From: Brachybacterium massiliense
GTDB lineage: Bacteria > Actinomycetota > Actinomycetes > Actinomycetales > Dermabacteraceae
Assembly: GCF_900184245.1 (NCBI RefSeq)
Contig: NZ_FXXB01000006.1
Span: forward strand, 1-64,000
Reading direction: 5' to 3'
Length of the DNA: 64,000 bases
Of this stretch, positions 43,101 to 50,448 are shown one piece after another (the stretch's first letter is position 1; each line of letters starts with the position of its first letter). The notes under the pieces were generated by a model. That model was given only the letters and a program-made list of their open reading frames with translations, was not told the DNA's origin and searched no databases. A program made the translations under genes and the position numbers.

Positions 43101-43144
43101 CATCAGCAATCGTCATCGCCCGAGCCCGGCGGCGGCGACTCTGA
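40106..43144 (+). CDS. Cell-wall-anchored GH32 fructan hydrolase (levanase/inulinase type)
   Basis: The 1012-residue precursor has a signal peptide (residues 1-35) and a GH32 five-bladed propeller with the nucleophile WMNDPNG (about residue 55), FRDPKV (about 190) and ECPDLFELP with the acid/base Glu (about 250). Two beta-sandwich insertions of about 150 residues each (about 310-635, with GWGHLTLDHV and GWGHILVDHF) split the propeller. The propeller resumes with YYATVSYSD and ends in a GH32 C-terminal sandwich. A DPTEPADPA repeat linker leads to a sorting signal: LAMTG, a hydrophobic helix and RARRRR. It releases fructose or fructo-oligosaccharides at the cell surface. GGAGGG precedes the ATG. 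Confidence 0.92.
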   Translation: MAHTTAPRFALRLMCAGAAAALTLAVGAAPSFSEGSIGSEPNRPGYHYTPERNWMNDPNGMVYHDGLYHLYYQYNPEGSAWGNMSWGHATSPDLMTWTEQPLAIGQTFDDDGNSIEDIFSGSVVVDHGNTSGLGTGDEDPLIALYTSAYTDNHPEHAGKQAQSLAFSTDGGFTWEKYEGNPVADRDSGNFRDPKVFWYEGDTPAESHWVMVAVEATDYQVVVYTSDDLLHWEFASDFGPANAVGGIWECPDLFELPVDGNPEETRWVMIVNLNPGSVAGGSGGQYFVGDFDGKTFTAENVVEDLPAPDGDVLWDFEGGDFSGWHVTNQADHDENGPFGRAPASGPVSGQQTVHGVEGEGFVNSFHGGDGPVGTMESEPFTVERDYLSFLVGGGRNPHQEGTRPDNDPPAGTLLWNGFEEVDGTVTLEDMGWAGTGDLAAADNPVTEGGEYAIGDKRINTWEGGPHGDDNVGTLTSPEFTIDADHLNMLVGGGARSEASEESLEVQLLVDGEVVRRLTGPGDGALNWRHWDISDLQGRTAQLRVVDEATGGWGHLTLDHVVMGDEVALPRGDETTVNLVVDGEVVRTATGSDSENLDWQSWDVAEFAGQQASLRIVDNSSGGWGHILVDHFVATDAPIASSLENYQWLDWGSDYYATVSYSDAPDGKRITQGWMNNWLYAGDVPVSPWVSAMTLPREVGLTRTDHGIELVHHPVEQAEGFLDEASSRTVTDALASAGTAPLSADGGSIGGDMLRVDLSLDPGSSDRAGIVLRASDGFTADPSTSADGAQGTLVGYNAERGRVFVDRTRSGEVDFHSAFPGQVEAPVTLEEDGTVSFSIWLDRSSVEVFAQDGTRTLTELVFPDVDSQQVLAFAEGGDARIVHATITPVEQTMFNARPTDPTDPADPTEPADPADPTEPADPADPTEPAAPTEPRDPADPTGPADPTGQAVPSGGPGGGGQSQGGAPESSGPPRAGEGLAMTGINALTGAAAALVLVVAGASAIVIARARRRRL
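42806..42886 (+). repeat. Three 27-bp tandem repeats coding the Pro/Asp linker
   Basis: Three 27-bp units start at 42806, 42833 and 42860, each coding a nine-residue DPADPTEPA-type segment. They form the cell-wall-spanning linker of the GH32 enzyme. Copies one and two are identical and the third differs at its last base. Confidence 0.85.
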
Positions 43145-43152
43145 GGCGGCTG

Positions 43153-43189
43153 CCGCGCCCCGGGACCGGGCAACGGTCCCGGGGCGCGG
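43153..43189 (+). terminator. Terminator hairpin after the GH32 gene
   Basis: A 15-bp perfect stem pairs 43153-43167 (CCGCGCCCCGGGACC) with 43175-43189 around a seven-base loop, just after the GH32 stop. There is no U-tract. It separates GH32 from the ABC operon, which has its own operator. Confidence 0.75.
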
Positions 43190-43269
43190 TGCGCGCGCTC
43201 GTGACCAGCGGGTGCGCACGAGTTATCGGATCGTGATGCACACGTGACCGAAGAGTCGAATCGCGGCCC

Positions 43270-43287
43270 TACACTGACAACGTTGTC
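43270..43287 (+). promoter_or_regulatory. -10 box and LacI operator of the sugar ABC operon
   Basis: TACACT (43270-43275) is followed directly by the palindrome GACAACGTTGTC (43276-43287), so a bound repressor would cover the transcription start. The operator is identical to that before GH32. The mRNA leader to the ATG at 43376 is about 95 bases. Confidence 0.8.
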
Positions 43288-43375
43288 TGTTCGGTGTGAC
43301 GGCAGCTATATCCCACCGTCGTCGGGACGGCAACGCCACCGCATGGTGGCACTCAATGAGGAGTCGGAGGTAGAG

Positions 43376-44923
43376 ATGGTCGATCCGCACGCAGTTCTCG
43401 AGATGCGGAACATCACCAAGCTGTTCCCGGGCGTGCGCGCGCTCGACGACGTCACGATGACCGTTCGCCGCGGTGATATCCACGCGATCTGCGGGGAGAA
43501 CGGTGCTGGGAAGTCGACGCTCATGAAGGTGCTGTCCGGCGTGTACCCCCATGGCACCTACAGCGGGCAGATCGTGTTCGAGGGCGAAGAGATGGCGTTC
43601 AAGGACATCAAATCCTCGGAGAGCGCCGGCATCGTCATCATCCACCAGGAGCTCGCCCTCATCCCCGAGCTCTCCGTCACCGAGAACATCTTCCTGGGCA
43701 ACGAGATCGTCGCCGGTGGTCTCATCGACCGGCGCGAAGCTCGGCGGCGCTGCCGTGATCTGCTCGCTCGCGTGGGCCTCGACATCGATCCCGATATGGC
43801 GGTGAAGTACCTGGGCGTGGGTCAGCAGCAGCTGGTCGAGATCGCGAAGGCGCTGTCGAAGAACGTCAGGCTGCTGATCCTCGACGAGCCCACCGCGGCG
43901 CTGAACGAGGACGACTCGGAGAATCTGCTCCTGCTGATGAAGGGCCTCAAGGGTCGTGGGATCACCTCGATCATGATCTCGCACAAGCTCAACGAGATCG
44001 CCGCCGTGTCCGATGCGGTCACGGTGATCCGAGACGGTCGCACGGTCGAGACCTACGCGGTCGAGGCCGGTCATGTCGATGAGGACCGCATCATCCGTGC
44101 CATGGTGGGCCGCTCGCTCGACAACCGCTACCCCGAGCACGAGCCGAACACCGGGGGTGAGACGATCATCGAGGTGAAAGGCTGGACGGTCGAGCATCCG
44201 AACGTGCCCGGCAAGCTCGTGTGCGATGACGAGAGCTTCGTCGCGCGCCGCGGGGAGATCGTGGGCTTCGCCGGACTCATGGGGGCGGGCCGGACCGAGC
44301 TCGCACGCTCGCTGTTCGGTCGCTCCTACGGCATCCACCGCTCCGGCCAGCTGTTCCTCCACGGCCAGCCCGTGGTGCTGAACACCGTGCGGGACGCCAT
44401 CCGTCATCGCCTCGCCTATGTCTCCGAGGACCGGAAGCTGCTCGGCCTGAACCTGTTGGACACCATCAAGCAGACCATCGTCTCCGCGAACCTGGGCGCT
44501 GTCGTGCGGCGTGGACTGATCGACGGGTCGAAGGAGCGCGCAGTCGCGGAACGGTACCGCACGTCGCTGCGTATCAAGACCCCCGGCATCGATGTCGGGG
44601 TCGCGACCCTCTCGGGAGGCAACCAGCAGAAGGTCGTCCTGGCCAAGTGGCTGTTCCCCGATCCTGAGGTGCTGATCCTGGACGAACCGACCCGCGGGAT
44701 CGACGTGGGAGCGAAGTTCGAGATCTACAAGCTCATCCAGGAGCTCGCTGATCAGGGCAAGGCGGTCATCGTCATCTCCTCCGAGCTGCCAGAGATCCTG
44801 GGGATCTGCGACCGGATCTACACGATCTGCGAAGGGCGCATCACCGGTGAGGTGCCCCGCTCCGAGGCCGATCAGGAAACGCTCATGCGCATGATGACCA
44901 CCACCGTCGGCTCCGCCGCCTGA
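43376..44923 (+). CDS. Sugar ABC importer ATPase with two NBDs (GguA/MmsA-like)
   Basis: The 515-residue protein has two ABC domains. The first has GENGAGKSTLMKVLSG and the signature LGVGQQQLVEIAKAL, the second GLMGAGRTELARSLFG and LSGGNQQKVVLAKWL with LILDEPTRGIDVG. As is usual for RbsA/XylG/GguA proteins, the second Walker A is degenerate. The ATG at 43376 has GGAGG six bases before it. With the next two genes it forms a CUT2-class importer for a monosaccharide. The shared operator with GH32 makes fructose or a fructan product the best guess. Confidence 0.92.
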   Translation: MVDPHAVLEMRNITKLFPGVRALDDVTMTVRRGDIHAICGENGAGKSTLMKVLSGVYPHGTYSGQIVFEGEEMAFKDIKSSESAGIVIIHQELALIPELSVTENIFLGNEIVAGGLIDRREARRRCRDLLARVGLDIDPDMAVKYLGVGQQQLVEIAKALSKNVRLLILDEPTAALNEDDSENLLLLMKGLKGRGITSIMISHKLNEIAAVSDAVTVIRDGRTVETYAVEAGHVDEDRIIRAMVGRSLDNRYPEHEPNTGGETIIEVKGWTVEHPNVPGKLVCDDESFVARRGEIVGFAGLMGAGRTELARSLFGRSYGIHRSGQLFLHGQPVVLNTVRDAIRHRLAYVSEDRKLLGLNLLDTIKQTIVSANLGAVVRRGLIDGSKERAVAERYRTSLRIKTPGIDVGVATLSGGNQQKVVLAKWLFPDPEVLILDEPTRGIDVGAKFEIYKLIQELADQGKAVIVISSELPEILGICDRIYTICEGRITGEVPRSEADQETLMRMMTTTVGSAA

Positions 44924-44950
44924 CCCACGCAGTAACGAGAGAGCACACTC

Positions 44951-46231
44951 ATGAATGTTGTGAAGCAGATTTTCGGGACGGATTTCCGTCAGTTCACGAT
45001 GGTTTTCGCCCTCGTGGTACTACTCCTCGGGTTCCACATCGCCTCCGGCGGCAACATGCTGACGCCGGGGAACATGCAGAACCTCATCGCGGGCAACGCC
45101 TACGTGCTGATCCTCGCGATCGGCATGGTCATGGTCATCGTCATCGGTCACATCGACCTGTCCGTCGGCTCCGTCGCGGGCTTCGTCGGGATGTGCGTGG
45201 CGCTGTCCGCCCGCGACCTGAGCTTCCCCTGGTGGGCGGCGCTGCTCACCGGCCTGGTGGTGGGCGTCGCGATCGGCGCCTGGCACGGCTTCTGGCTCGC
45301 GAAGATCGGCATCCCTGGATTCATCACAACCCTCGCCGGGATGATGATCTTCCGCGGGGGCGTGATCTGGCTCAGCGGTTCGGTCAGCGTTCCCGTGCCG
45401 CCGGAGCTGAATGTGCTCGGCGCGGGTTACCTGCCCGAGTGGGGCCCGGCCTTCACGAACCTCAACAACTCGACGCTGCTGCTCGGCATCCTCGCGATCG
45501 CCTTCTACGCCTGGAGCCAGATCAGCACGTACCGCCAGCGCGTCGCCGATGGCGAGACCGGGCTGAACTTCACGGCGGTGATCATCCGCCTGGTGCTGGT
45601 CGGTGCTGTTCTGGCCTACGTGACGTTCCTGTTCGGCAGCGGCCGTCCTGGCACGTCCTTCCCGGTGCCCGGCCTGGTCCTCGTCTTCCTCGTGATCATC
45701 TACCACGTGATCACACAGCGCACCACGTTCGGGCGCCACATCTATGCGGTGGGTGGCAACAAGCAGGCCGCCGCGCTCTCGGGCGTGAGCGTCGCCAAGG
45801 TGCACTTCTTCGTCATGATGAACATGTCGTTCCTCGCGGCGCTCGCCGGGATCCTCTTCGTCGCCCGGGCGACGTCCGCCGGGCCCACCGACGGCAATAT
45901 GTGGGAGCTCGATGCGATCGCCGCCGTGTTCATCGGCGGAGCCGCCGTCTCCGGTGGGATCGGCACCGTGGCGGCGACCATGATCGGCGGGCTCGTCATG
46001 GCCACGTTGAACTCGGGTCTGTTCCTGATGGGCGTGGGACAGGACAAGACGCAGGTCATCAAGGGGCTCGTCCTCCTCGCGGCGGTCGCGTTCGACGTCT
46101 ACAACAAGCAGCAGGGCCGCCCCTCGATCACCGGCCGGCTCTTCGGTGACCGGCGGACGTCGGAGAGCACCACCGACTCGACGAAGGTCGCGCCAGCCGC
46201 GCCCGCCGCGCCGGGAACTGCCGAGAGCTGA
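44951..46231 (+). CDS. Sugar ABC importer permease (GguB/XylH-like)
   Basis: The 426-residue protein has ten or more membrane helices. It contains GHIDLSVGSVAGFVGM (the conserved permease motif near residue 58), GIPGFITTLAGMMIFRGGV and GGNKQAAALSGVSV, all typical of the BPD_transp_2 permeases of CUT2 importers. A Thr/Ala/Pro-rich tail follows the last helix. It begins 27 bp after the ATPase gene and is preceded by an AACGAGAGAG stretch. It forms the membrane pore of the importer. Confidence 0.92.
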   Translation: MNVVKQIFGTDFRQFTMVFALVVLLLGFHIASGGNMLTPGNMQNLIAGNAYVLILAIGMVMVIVIGHIDLSVGSVAGFVGMCVALSARDLSFPWWAALLTGLVVGVAIGAWHGFWLAKIGIPGFITTLAGMMIFRGGVIWLSGSVSVPVPPELNVLGAGYLPEWGPAFTNLNNSTLLLGILAIAFYAWSQISTYRQRVADGETGLNFTAVIIRLVLVGAVLAYVTFLFGSGRPGTSFPVPGLVLVFLVIIYHVITQRTTFGRHIYAVGGNKQAAALSGVSVAKVHFFVMMNMSFLAALAGILFVARATSAGPTDGNMWELDAIAAVFIGGAAVSGGIGTVAATMIGGLVMATLNSGLFLMGVGQDKTQVIKGLVLLAAVAFDVYNKQQGRPSITGRLFGDRRTSESTTDSTKVAPAAPAAPGTAES

Positions 46232-46318
46232 CCCTCCCGGACTCCGGGCATGCTCCAGCGCCCGGGATCCTGCCAGCAGCACTGGCCACTGAACCCACCT
46301 GACCCACTGACCTAACCC

Positions 46319-46340
46319 GGGAGCCCGATGGCGGGCTCCC
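46319..46340 (+). promoter_or_regulatory. Intercistronic hairpin before the sugar-binding protein gene
   Basis: GGGAGCCCG (46319-46327) pairs with CGGGCTCCC (46332-46340) around a four-base loop, 21 bp upstream of the binding-protein ATG. It probably marks an mRNA processing or stability site that raises expression of the binding protein. Confidence 0.65.
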
Positions 46341-46360
46341 ACATCACCTGAGGAGAAATC

Positions 46361-47458
46361 ATGAAGAGAAGGACTTTCACACTCGGCAGCGCAGCCGCAG
46401 CCGGTGCACTGCTCCTGGCAGCCTGCGGCGAGGGCCGCAGCGGTGGCGAGACGGCCGGCGGTGAAGAAGCCGGCAGCGGCTTCGAGGCCGACGCCACCAT
46501 CGGTGTGTCCCTGCCGTGGCTGGGGACGCAGAACTGGGCCGAGGCCCAGGCCATGTTCGAGGAGCAGCTCAAGAGCGCCGGCTTCACCCCGCTGATCCAG
46601 GCGGCGGACAACAAGGTGCCGCAGCAGCAGCAGCAGATCGAGGCGATGGTCCAGCAGGGCGCGAAGGCGATCGTGGTGGGCCCCATCGACGGCACCCAGC
46701 TGGGCAGCGCGCTGAAGGCGGCCAAGGACGCGGGCGTGCGGATCATCGGCTATGACCGGCTGATCGAGAACACCGATGCCGTCGACGGTGTGGTGCAGTT
46801 CGGCAGCATCCGCACCGGTGAGCTGCAGGGCCAGTCCCTCCTCGATGGTCTCGCCGAGCGCAAGGGCGAAGGTCCGTACAACATCGAGCTGTTCGGCGGC
46901 GGTCCTGCTGATCCGAATGCACCGAACTTCTTCGAGGGCGCGATGTCGGTCCTCCAGCCGAAGATCGACGACGGCACCCTCGTGGTCGTCTCCGGGCAGA
47001 CGGACTTCCAGCAGGTCGCGACCCAGGACTGGGACAACGGAAAGGCGCAGTCCCGCATGGACTCGCTGCTCGCCGCGAACTACTCGGACAAGCCCCTCGA
47101 TGGCGTGCTCTCCCCGAATGACGGCATCGCCCGCGCGATCATCACCTCCTGCAAGGGCGCCGGGCAGGACATCCCCGTGGTCGACGGCCTCGACGCCGAG
47201 ACGGAGTCGATCAAGTCGATCTGGGCCGGTGAGCAGTACTCCACTGTGCACAAGCCGACGAAGGACCTCGTGGCCAAGACCGTCGAGATCATCACCGCTT
47301 TCCAGAAGGGTGAGGAGGCGCCGGCGACCGAGGAGTCGGAGAACAACGGCGTGATCGACGTGCCGATCTATGCTCTGGATCCGATCGTCGTGACCGAGGC
47401 GAACGCGGAGGAGGTCTTCGCAGACGATCCCGACCGCCTCGCGCTCCTCGAAGGCTGA
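46361..47458 (+). CDS. Sugar-binding lipoprotein (ChvE-like)
   Basis: The 365-residue precursor has a signal (MKRRTFTLGSAAAAGALLLA) and a lipobox LAAC (about residues 19-22), then an acidic linker. The mature periplasmic-binding type I domain has IGVSLPWLGTQNWAEAQAMF, IIGYDRLIENTDAVD, LFGGGPADPNAPNFFEGA and VDGLDAETESIKSI, matching ChvE/XylF-type sugar receptors. TGAGGAGA lies before the ATG. Within the operon it delivers sugar to the GguA/GguB-like proteins. Confidence 0.92.
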   Translation: MKRRTFTLGSAAAAGALLLAACGEGRSGGETAGGEEAGSGFEADATIGVSLPWLGTQNWAEAQAMFEEQLKSAGFTPLIQAADNKVPQQQQQIEAMVQQGAKAIVVGPIDGTQLGSALKAAKDAGVRIIGYDRLIENTDAVDGVVQFGSIRTGELQGQSLLDGLAERKGEGPYNIELFGGGPADPNAPNFFEGAMSVLQPKIDDGTLVVVSGQTDFQQVATQDWDNGKAQSRMDSLLAANYSDKPLDGVLSPNDGIARAIITSCKGAGQDIPVVDGLDAETESIKSIWAGEQYSTVHKPTKDLVAKTVEIITAFQKGEEAPATEESENNGVIDVPIYALDPIVVTEANAEEVFADDPDRLALLEG

Positions 47459-47471
47459 GAGAGGACACACT

Positions 47472-47504
47472 GGTGGCCCCGGGGCTCCTCGCCCCGGGGC
47501 CACC
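47472..47504 (+). terminator. Hairpin after the sugar ABC operon
   Basis: A 14-bp perfect stem pairs 47472-47485 (GGTGGCCCCGGGGC) with 47491-47504 around TCCTC, 13 bp after the binding-protein stop. It lies just before the LacI gene, so it may end most transcription and let little read-through reach lacI. Confidence 0.75.
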
Positions 47505-47533
47505 GTCCGTCGCTGTGGATCGGAAGAGACCAG

Positions 47534-48655
47534 ATGTCGAAGAAGCGCGCCACCATGAAGGATGTCGCGGCACGCGCGGGGGTGGGGTTCAAGACCGTCT
47601 CCCGGGTGATCAACGAAGAAGCCGGGGTCTCCGAACAGACGGCGGCGAAGGTCCGCAGAGCCGCGTCCGAGCTGAACTACCGGCGCGATATGACCGCAGG
47701 AAACCTTCGCCGTGCCGCGGGGCGCACCGACAGCATCGGGCTCCTCGTCGCGAGCGTCGACAACGAGTTCGATGCGAAGCTGCACCGCGCCGTGGAGGAC
47801 GCCGCCCAGGAGCGCCGTGTCAGCGTGTTCTCGTCGAGTACCGATGAGGACGCTGATCGTGAGCATCAGCGTGCCCTCACCCTCCTGGCACGGAGGGTCG
47901 ACGGGCTCGTGCTCATGCCCTCGAGCGGAGATCTCGCCTACCTGCAGCACGAGCTGGACCTCGGCACTCCGGTGATCGCCGTGGACCGCCCGCCCAAGGG
48001 CATCTGCATCGACACGCTCATGGTCGACAACGAGAGCGGAGCCCGTGATGCACTCACGCACCTGATCGAGCACGGCCACCGGCGGGTCGCGGTCCTGGCG
48101 CATCTGGCGTCCCTGGTGACGTCCGCGCAGCGGATCGCGGGCGCGCGCGCCGCCTGGTCCGCCGCCGGTCTGCCCGCGGACTCTCTGCGGGTGGTCGACG
48201 GGATATCCACCGCTGAGGACACAGCCCGCATCCTGGATACCCTGTTGGACGCGGATGATCCTCCCACTGCGGTGTTCGCAGCGCGCAACACGATCGCCGT
48301 CGGTGTGGTGCGGGCGCTCCAGCGCCGCGGCCGACAGCACGAGATCGCGCTGATCGGCTTCGACGACTTCGGGCACGCGGATCTGCTGGATCCTGCGGTG
48401 ACCGTCGTGAGACAGGACCCGGCTCGACTCGGTGAGCTCGCTACGGAGCGGCTGTTCGCACGTCTTGACGACCGCTCGCTGCCCGTGGAGCAGCTGACCG
48501 TGAAGACCCGCCTGATACGGCGACGATCCTGCGGATGCGGGGCTCGAGCGGGGGCGGGATCGGGCGCAGGCCCGGGCAGCGACGGCTCCGGCGGCGCACC
48601 CGGCTCCCGGGGCCGTGCGGGTCCGGTCCGCGAAGCGAGCACGCACCGGTCGTGA
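47534..48655 (+). CDS. LacI-family transcriptional regulator of fructan/sugar uptake
   Basis: The 373-residue repressor has a LacI helix-turn-helix (MKDVAARAGVGFKTVSRVIN, residues 8-27) with its hinge helix (about 50-60: AGNLRRAAGR). A type I periplasmic-binding-like effector domain follows, with IGLLVASVDNEFDAKLHRAV, LVLMPSSGD, PVIAVDRPP and ALIGFDDFGHADLL. A Gly/Ala/Arg-rich tail after residue 335 (SCGCGARAGAGSGAGPGS) is unusual and probably disordered. It follows the sugar ABC operon, and the GACAACGTTGTC sites at 40016 and 43276 are its probable targets. Confidence 0.92.
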   Translation: MSKKRATMKDVAARAGVGFKTVSRVINEEAGVSEQTAAKVRRAASELNYRRDMTAGNLRRAAGRTDSIGLLVASVDNEFDAKLHRAVEDAAQERRVSVFSSSTDEDADREHQRALTLLARRVDGLVLMPSSGDLAYLQHELDLGTPVIAVDRPPKGICIDTLMVDNESGARDALTHLIEHGHRRVAVLAHLASLVTSAQRIAGARAAWSAAGLPADSLRVVDGISTAEDTARILDTLLDADDPPTAVFAARNTIAVGVVRALQRRGRQHEIALIGFDDFGHADLLDPAVTVVRQDPARLGELATERLFARLDDRSLPVEQLTVKTRLIRRRSCGCGARAGAGSGAGPGSDGSGGAPGSRGRAGPVREASTHRS

Positions 48656-48696
48656 GTAGCATCGGGATGCTGACCCGAGGCAGAGGAGCTTCCCCC

Positions 48697-50406
48697 ATGC
48701 ACGCATCCCAGAACCGCCGATCAGCGGAGGCCGTCGACGCCTTCACCCAGATCATGGGCTCGCGGCACGTCCTCACCACGCCGCGCGCGACCGCCCCGTA
48801 CACCACCGGTGACCGCTTCGGCGCCGGTGATGTGCTCGCCGTGCTGCGCCCCGGCTCCCTGGTGGACATGTGGCGGGCCCTGCAGGTGTGCGTGGACAAT
48901 GACCTGATCGTCATCACCCAGGCCGCGAACACCGGCCTGACCGGCGGCTCGGTGCCCGGCAACCAGGACTACGACCGCGACATCGTCATCATCTCCACCA
49001 CGCGGATCGACCAGATCCACCTGATCAACGATGCCCGCGAGGCGGTCTGCCTGGCCGGCGCCACCCTCTTCACCCTCGAGGACACCCTCGCCCCGCACGG
49101 CCGCGAGCCGCACTCGGTGATCGGCTCCACCTCGATCGGCGCGAGCGTGGTGGGCGGCATCGCGAACAACTCCGGCGGCTCCCAGATCCGCAAGGGCCCC
49201 GCCTATACCGAGCAGGCGATCTTCGCGCGCGTGGACGAGAACCGGCAGATCCACCTCGTCAACCACCTCGGCATCGACCTCGGCACCGACCCCACCCACA
49301 TCCTCGACCGCCTCCAGCGCGGCGACTGGGACCCGGCCGGCGTCACCCCGCCCCCGGCCGACGGAACCGGCACCGACTACGCCGAGCACCTGCGCGAGCT
49401 CGCGGACACCCCGGCCCGCTACAACGCGAACCCGAAGTTCCTCCACGAGGCTTCCGGCTCTGCCGGCAAGATCATGGTGTTCGCGGTGCGCACCCGCACC
49501 TTCCCACTCGAGGCGGACAAGGCGACCTTCTACATCGGCACCGATGATCCTGCGGACCTCGAGGCCCTGCGTCGCGCGTTCCTCGCAGCGGATTCCCCGC
49601 TGCCGATCTCGGGGGAGTACATGAGCTCCCACGCCTTCGACCTCGCGATCGAGTACGGCAAGGACACCTACGTCTCCCTCAAGCACGCCGGCTCCAGCAC
49701 CCTGGTGAAGATGTTCGCCCTGAAATCCTGGGCCAACGGCGTGTTCGCGAAGCTGCCCGGCTTCGGCCCCGCGACGGCCGATGCGATCTCCCAGAAGCTC
49801 TTCGCCGCGATCCCCGAGAAGTTCCCGCCCCGCCTCCTCGACTTCCGCGACCGCTTCGCCCACCACCTGCTGCTCGTGGTCAGCGGCAGTCAGCGCGAGA
49901 CCACCCAGCGCCTGCTCACCGAGTTCTTCGCCCAGCCCGCGCACCAGGGCGAGTTCTTCGAATGCGACGCTAACGAGGCCAAGAGCGCCACCCTGATCCG
50001 CTTCGGCGTGGCCAGCGCCGCCAGCCGCTACTACACGATGCACCGCGCGGAGGCTTCGGAGATGATCACCTTCGACGTGGCGCTGCGCCGCGATGACGAG
50101 GACTGGCTGGAGGTGCTCCCGACGGAGATCGCCGACCAGCTGCTCGAGAGTGTCTACTTCGGCCACTTCTTCTGCCACGTCCTCCACCAGGACCACGTTG
50201 CCAAGAAAGGCGTGGACCCCGTCGCGCTGAAGCAGCAGATGACGACGCTGCTCGAGGACCGTGGCGCCGCAGTCCCCGCCGAGCACAACTATGGCCGTAT
50301 CTACCCTGCCCCAGGCCCGATGGTCGAGCACTTCAAACAGCTGGATCCGCTGAACATGTTCAACGCAGGGGTGGGGAAGACGTCGGCGAGGAAGGGGTGG
50401 GCGTGA
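48697..50406 (+). CDS. dld: FAD-dependent, quinone-linked D-lactate dehydrogenase
   Basis: The 569-residue enzyme matches the membrane-associated Dld family (about 570 residues). It has an N-terminal FAD-binding domain (VITQAANTGLTGGSVPGNQD, SVIGSTSIGASVVGGIANNS) and a C-terminal membrane-binding plus cap domain, ending FCHVLHQDHVAKKGVD and EHNYGRIYPAPGPMVEHFKQ. It oxidises D-lactate to pyruvate and passes electrons to quinone at the inner face of the membrane. The ATG at 48697 has GAGGAG eight bases before it; the frame is open further upstream without homology. Confidence 0.94.
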   Translation: MHASQNRRSAEAVDAFTQIMGSRHVLTTPRATAPYTTGDRFGAGDVLAVLRPGSLVDMWRALQVCVDNDLIVITQAANTGLTGGSVPGNQDYDRDIVIISTTRIDQIHLINDAREAVCLAGATLFTLEDTLAPHGREPHSVIGSTSIGASVVGGIANNSGGSQIRKGPAYTEQAIFARVDENRQIHLVNHLGIDLGTDPTHILDRLQRGDWDPAGVTPPPADGTGTDYAEHLRELADTPARYNANPKFLHEASGSAGKIMVFAVRTRTFPLEADKATFYIGTDDPADLEALRRAFLAADSPLPISGEYMSSHAFDLAIEYGKDTYVSLKHAGSSTLVKMFALKSWANGVFAKLPGFGPATADAISQKLFAAIPEKFPPRLLDFRDRFAHHLLLVVSGSQRETTQRLLTEFFAQPAHQGEFFECDANEAKSATLIRFGVASAASRYYTMHRAEASEMITFDVALRRDDEDWLEVLPTEIADQLLESVYFGHFFCHVLHQDHVAKKGVDPVALKQQMTTLLEDRGAAVPAEHNYGRIYPAPGPMVEHFKQLDPLNMFNAGVGKTSARKGWA

Positions 50407-50448
50407 GTGGGGCCTGATGCGGATGCGTCCCGCAGGTGCGCATGAGGG

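Noticed and set aside
45020-48706. A very long minus-strand open frame opposite the sugar permease, binding protein and LacI genes
   Set aside because: It is a shadow of GC-rich coding DNA: its residues are His/Asp/Arg/Gly-rich without motifs, while the plus strand holds three clear families.
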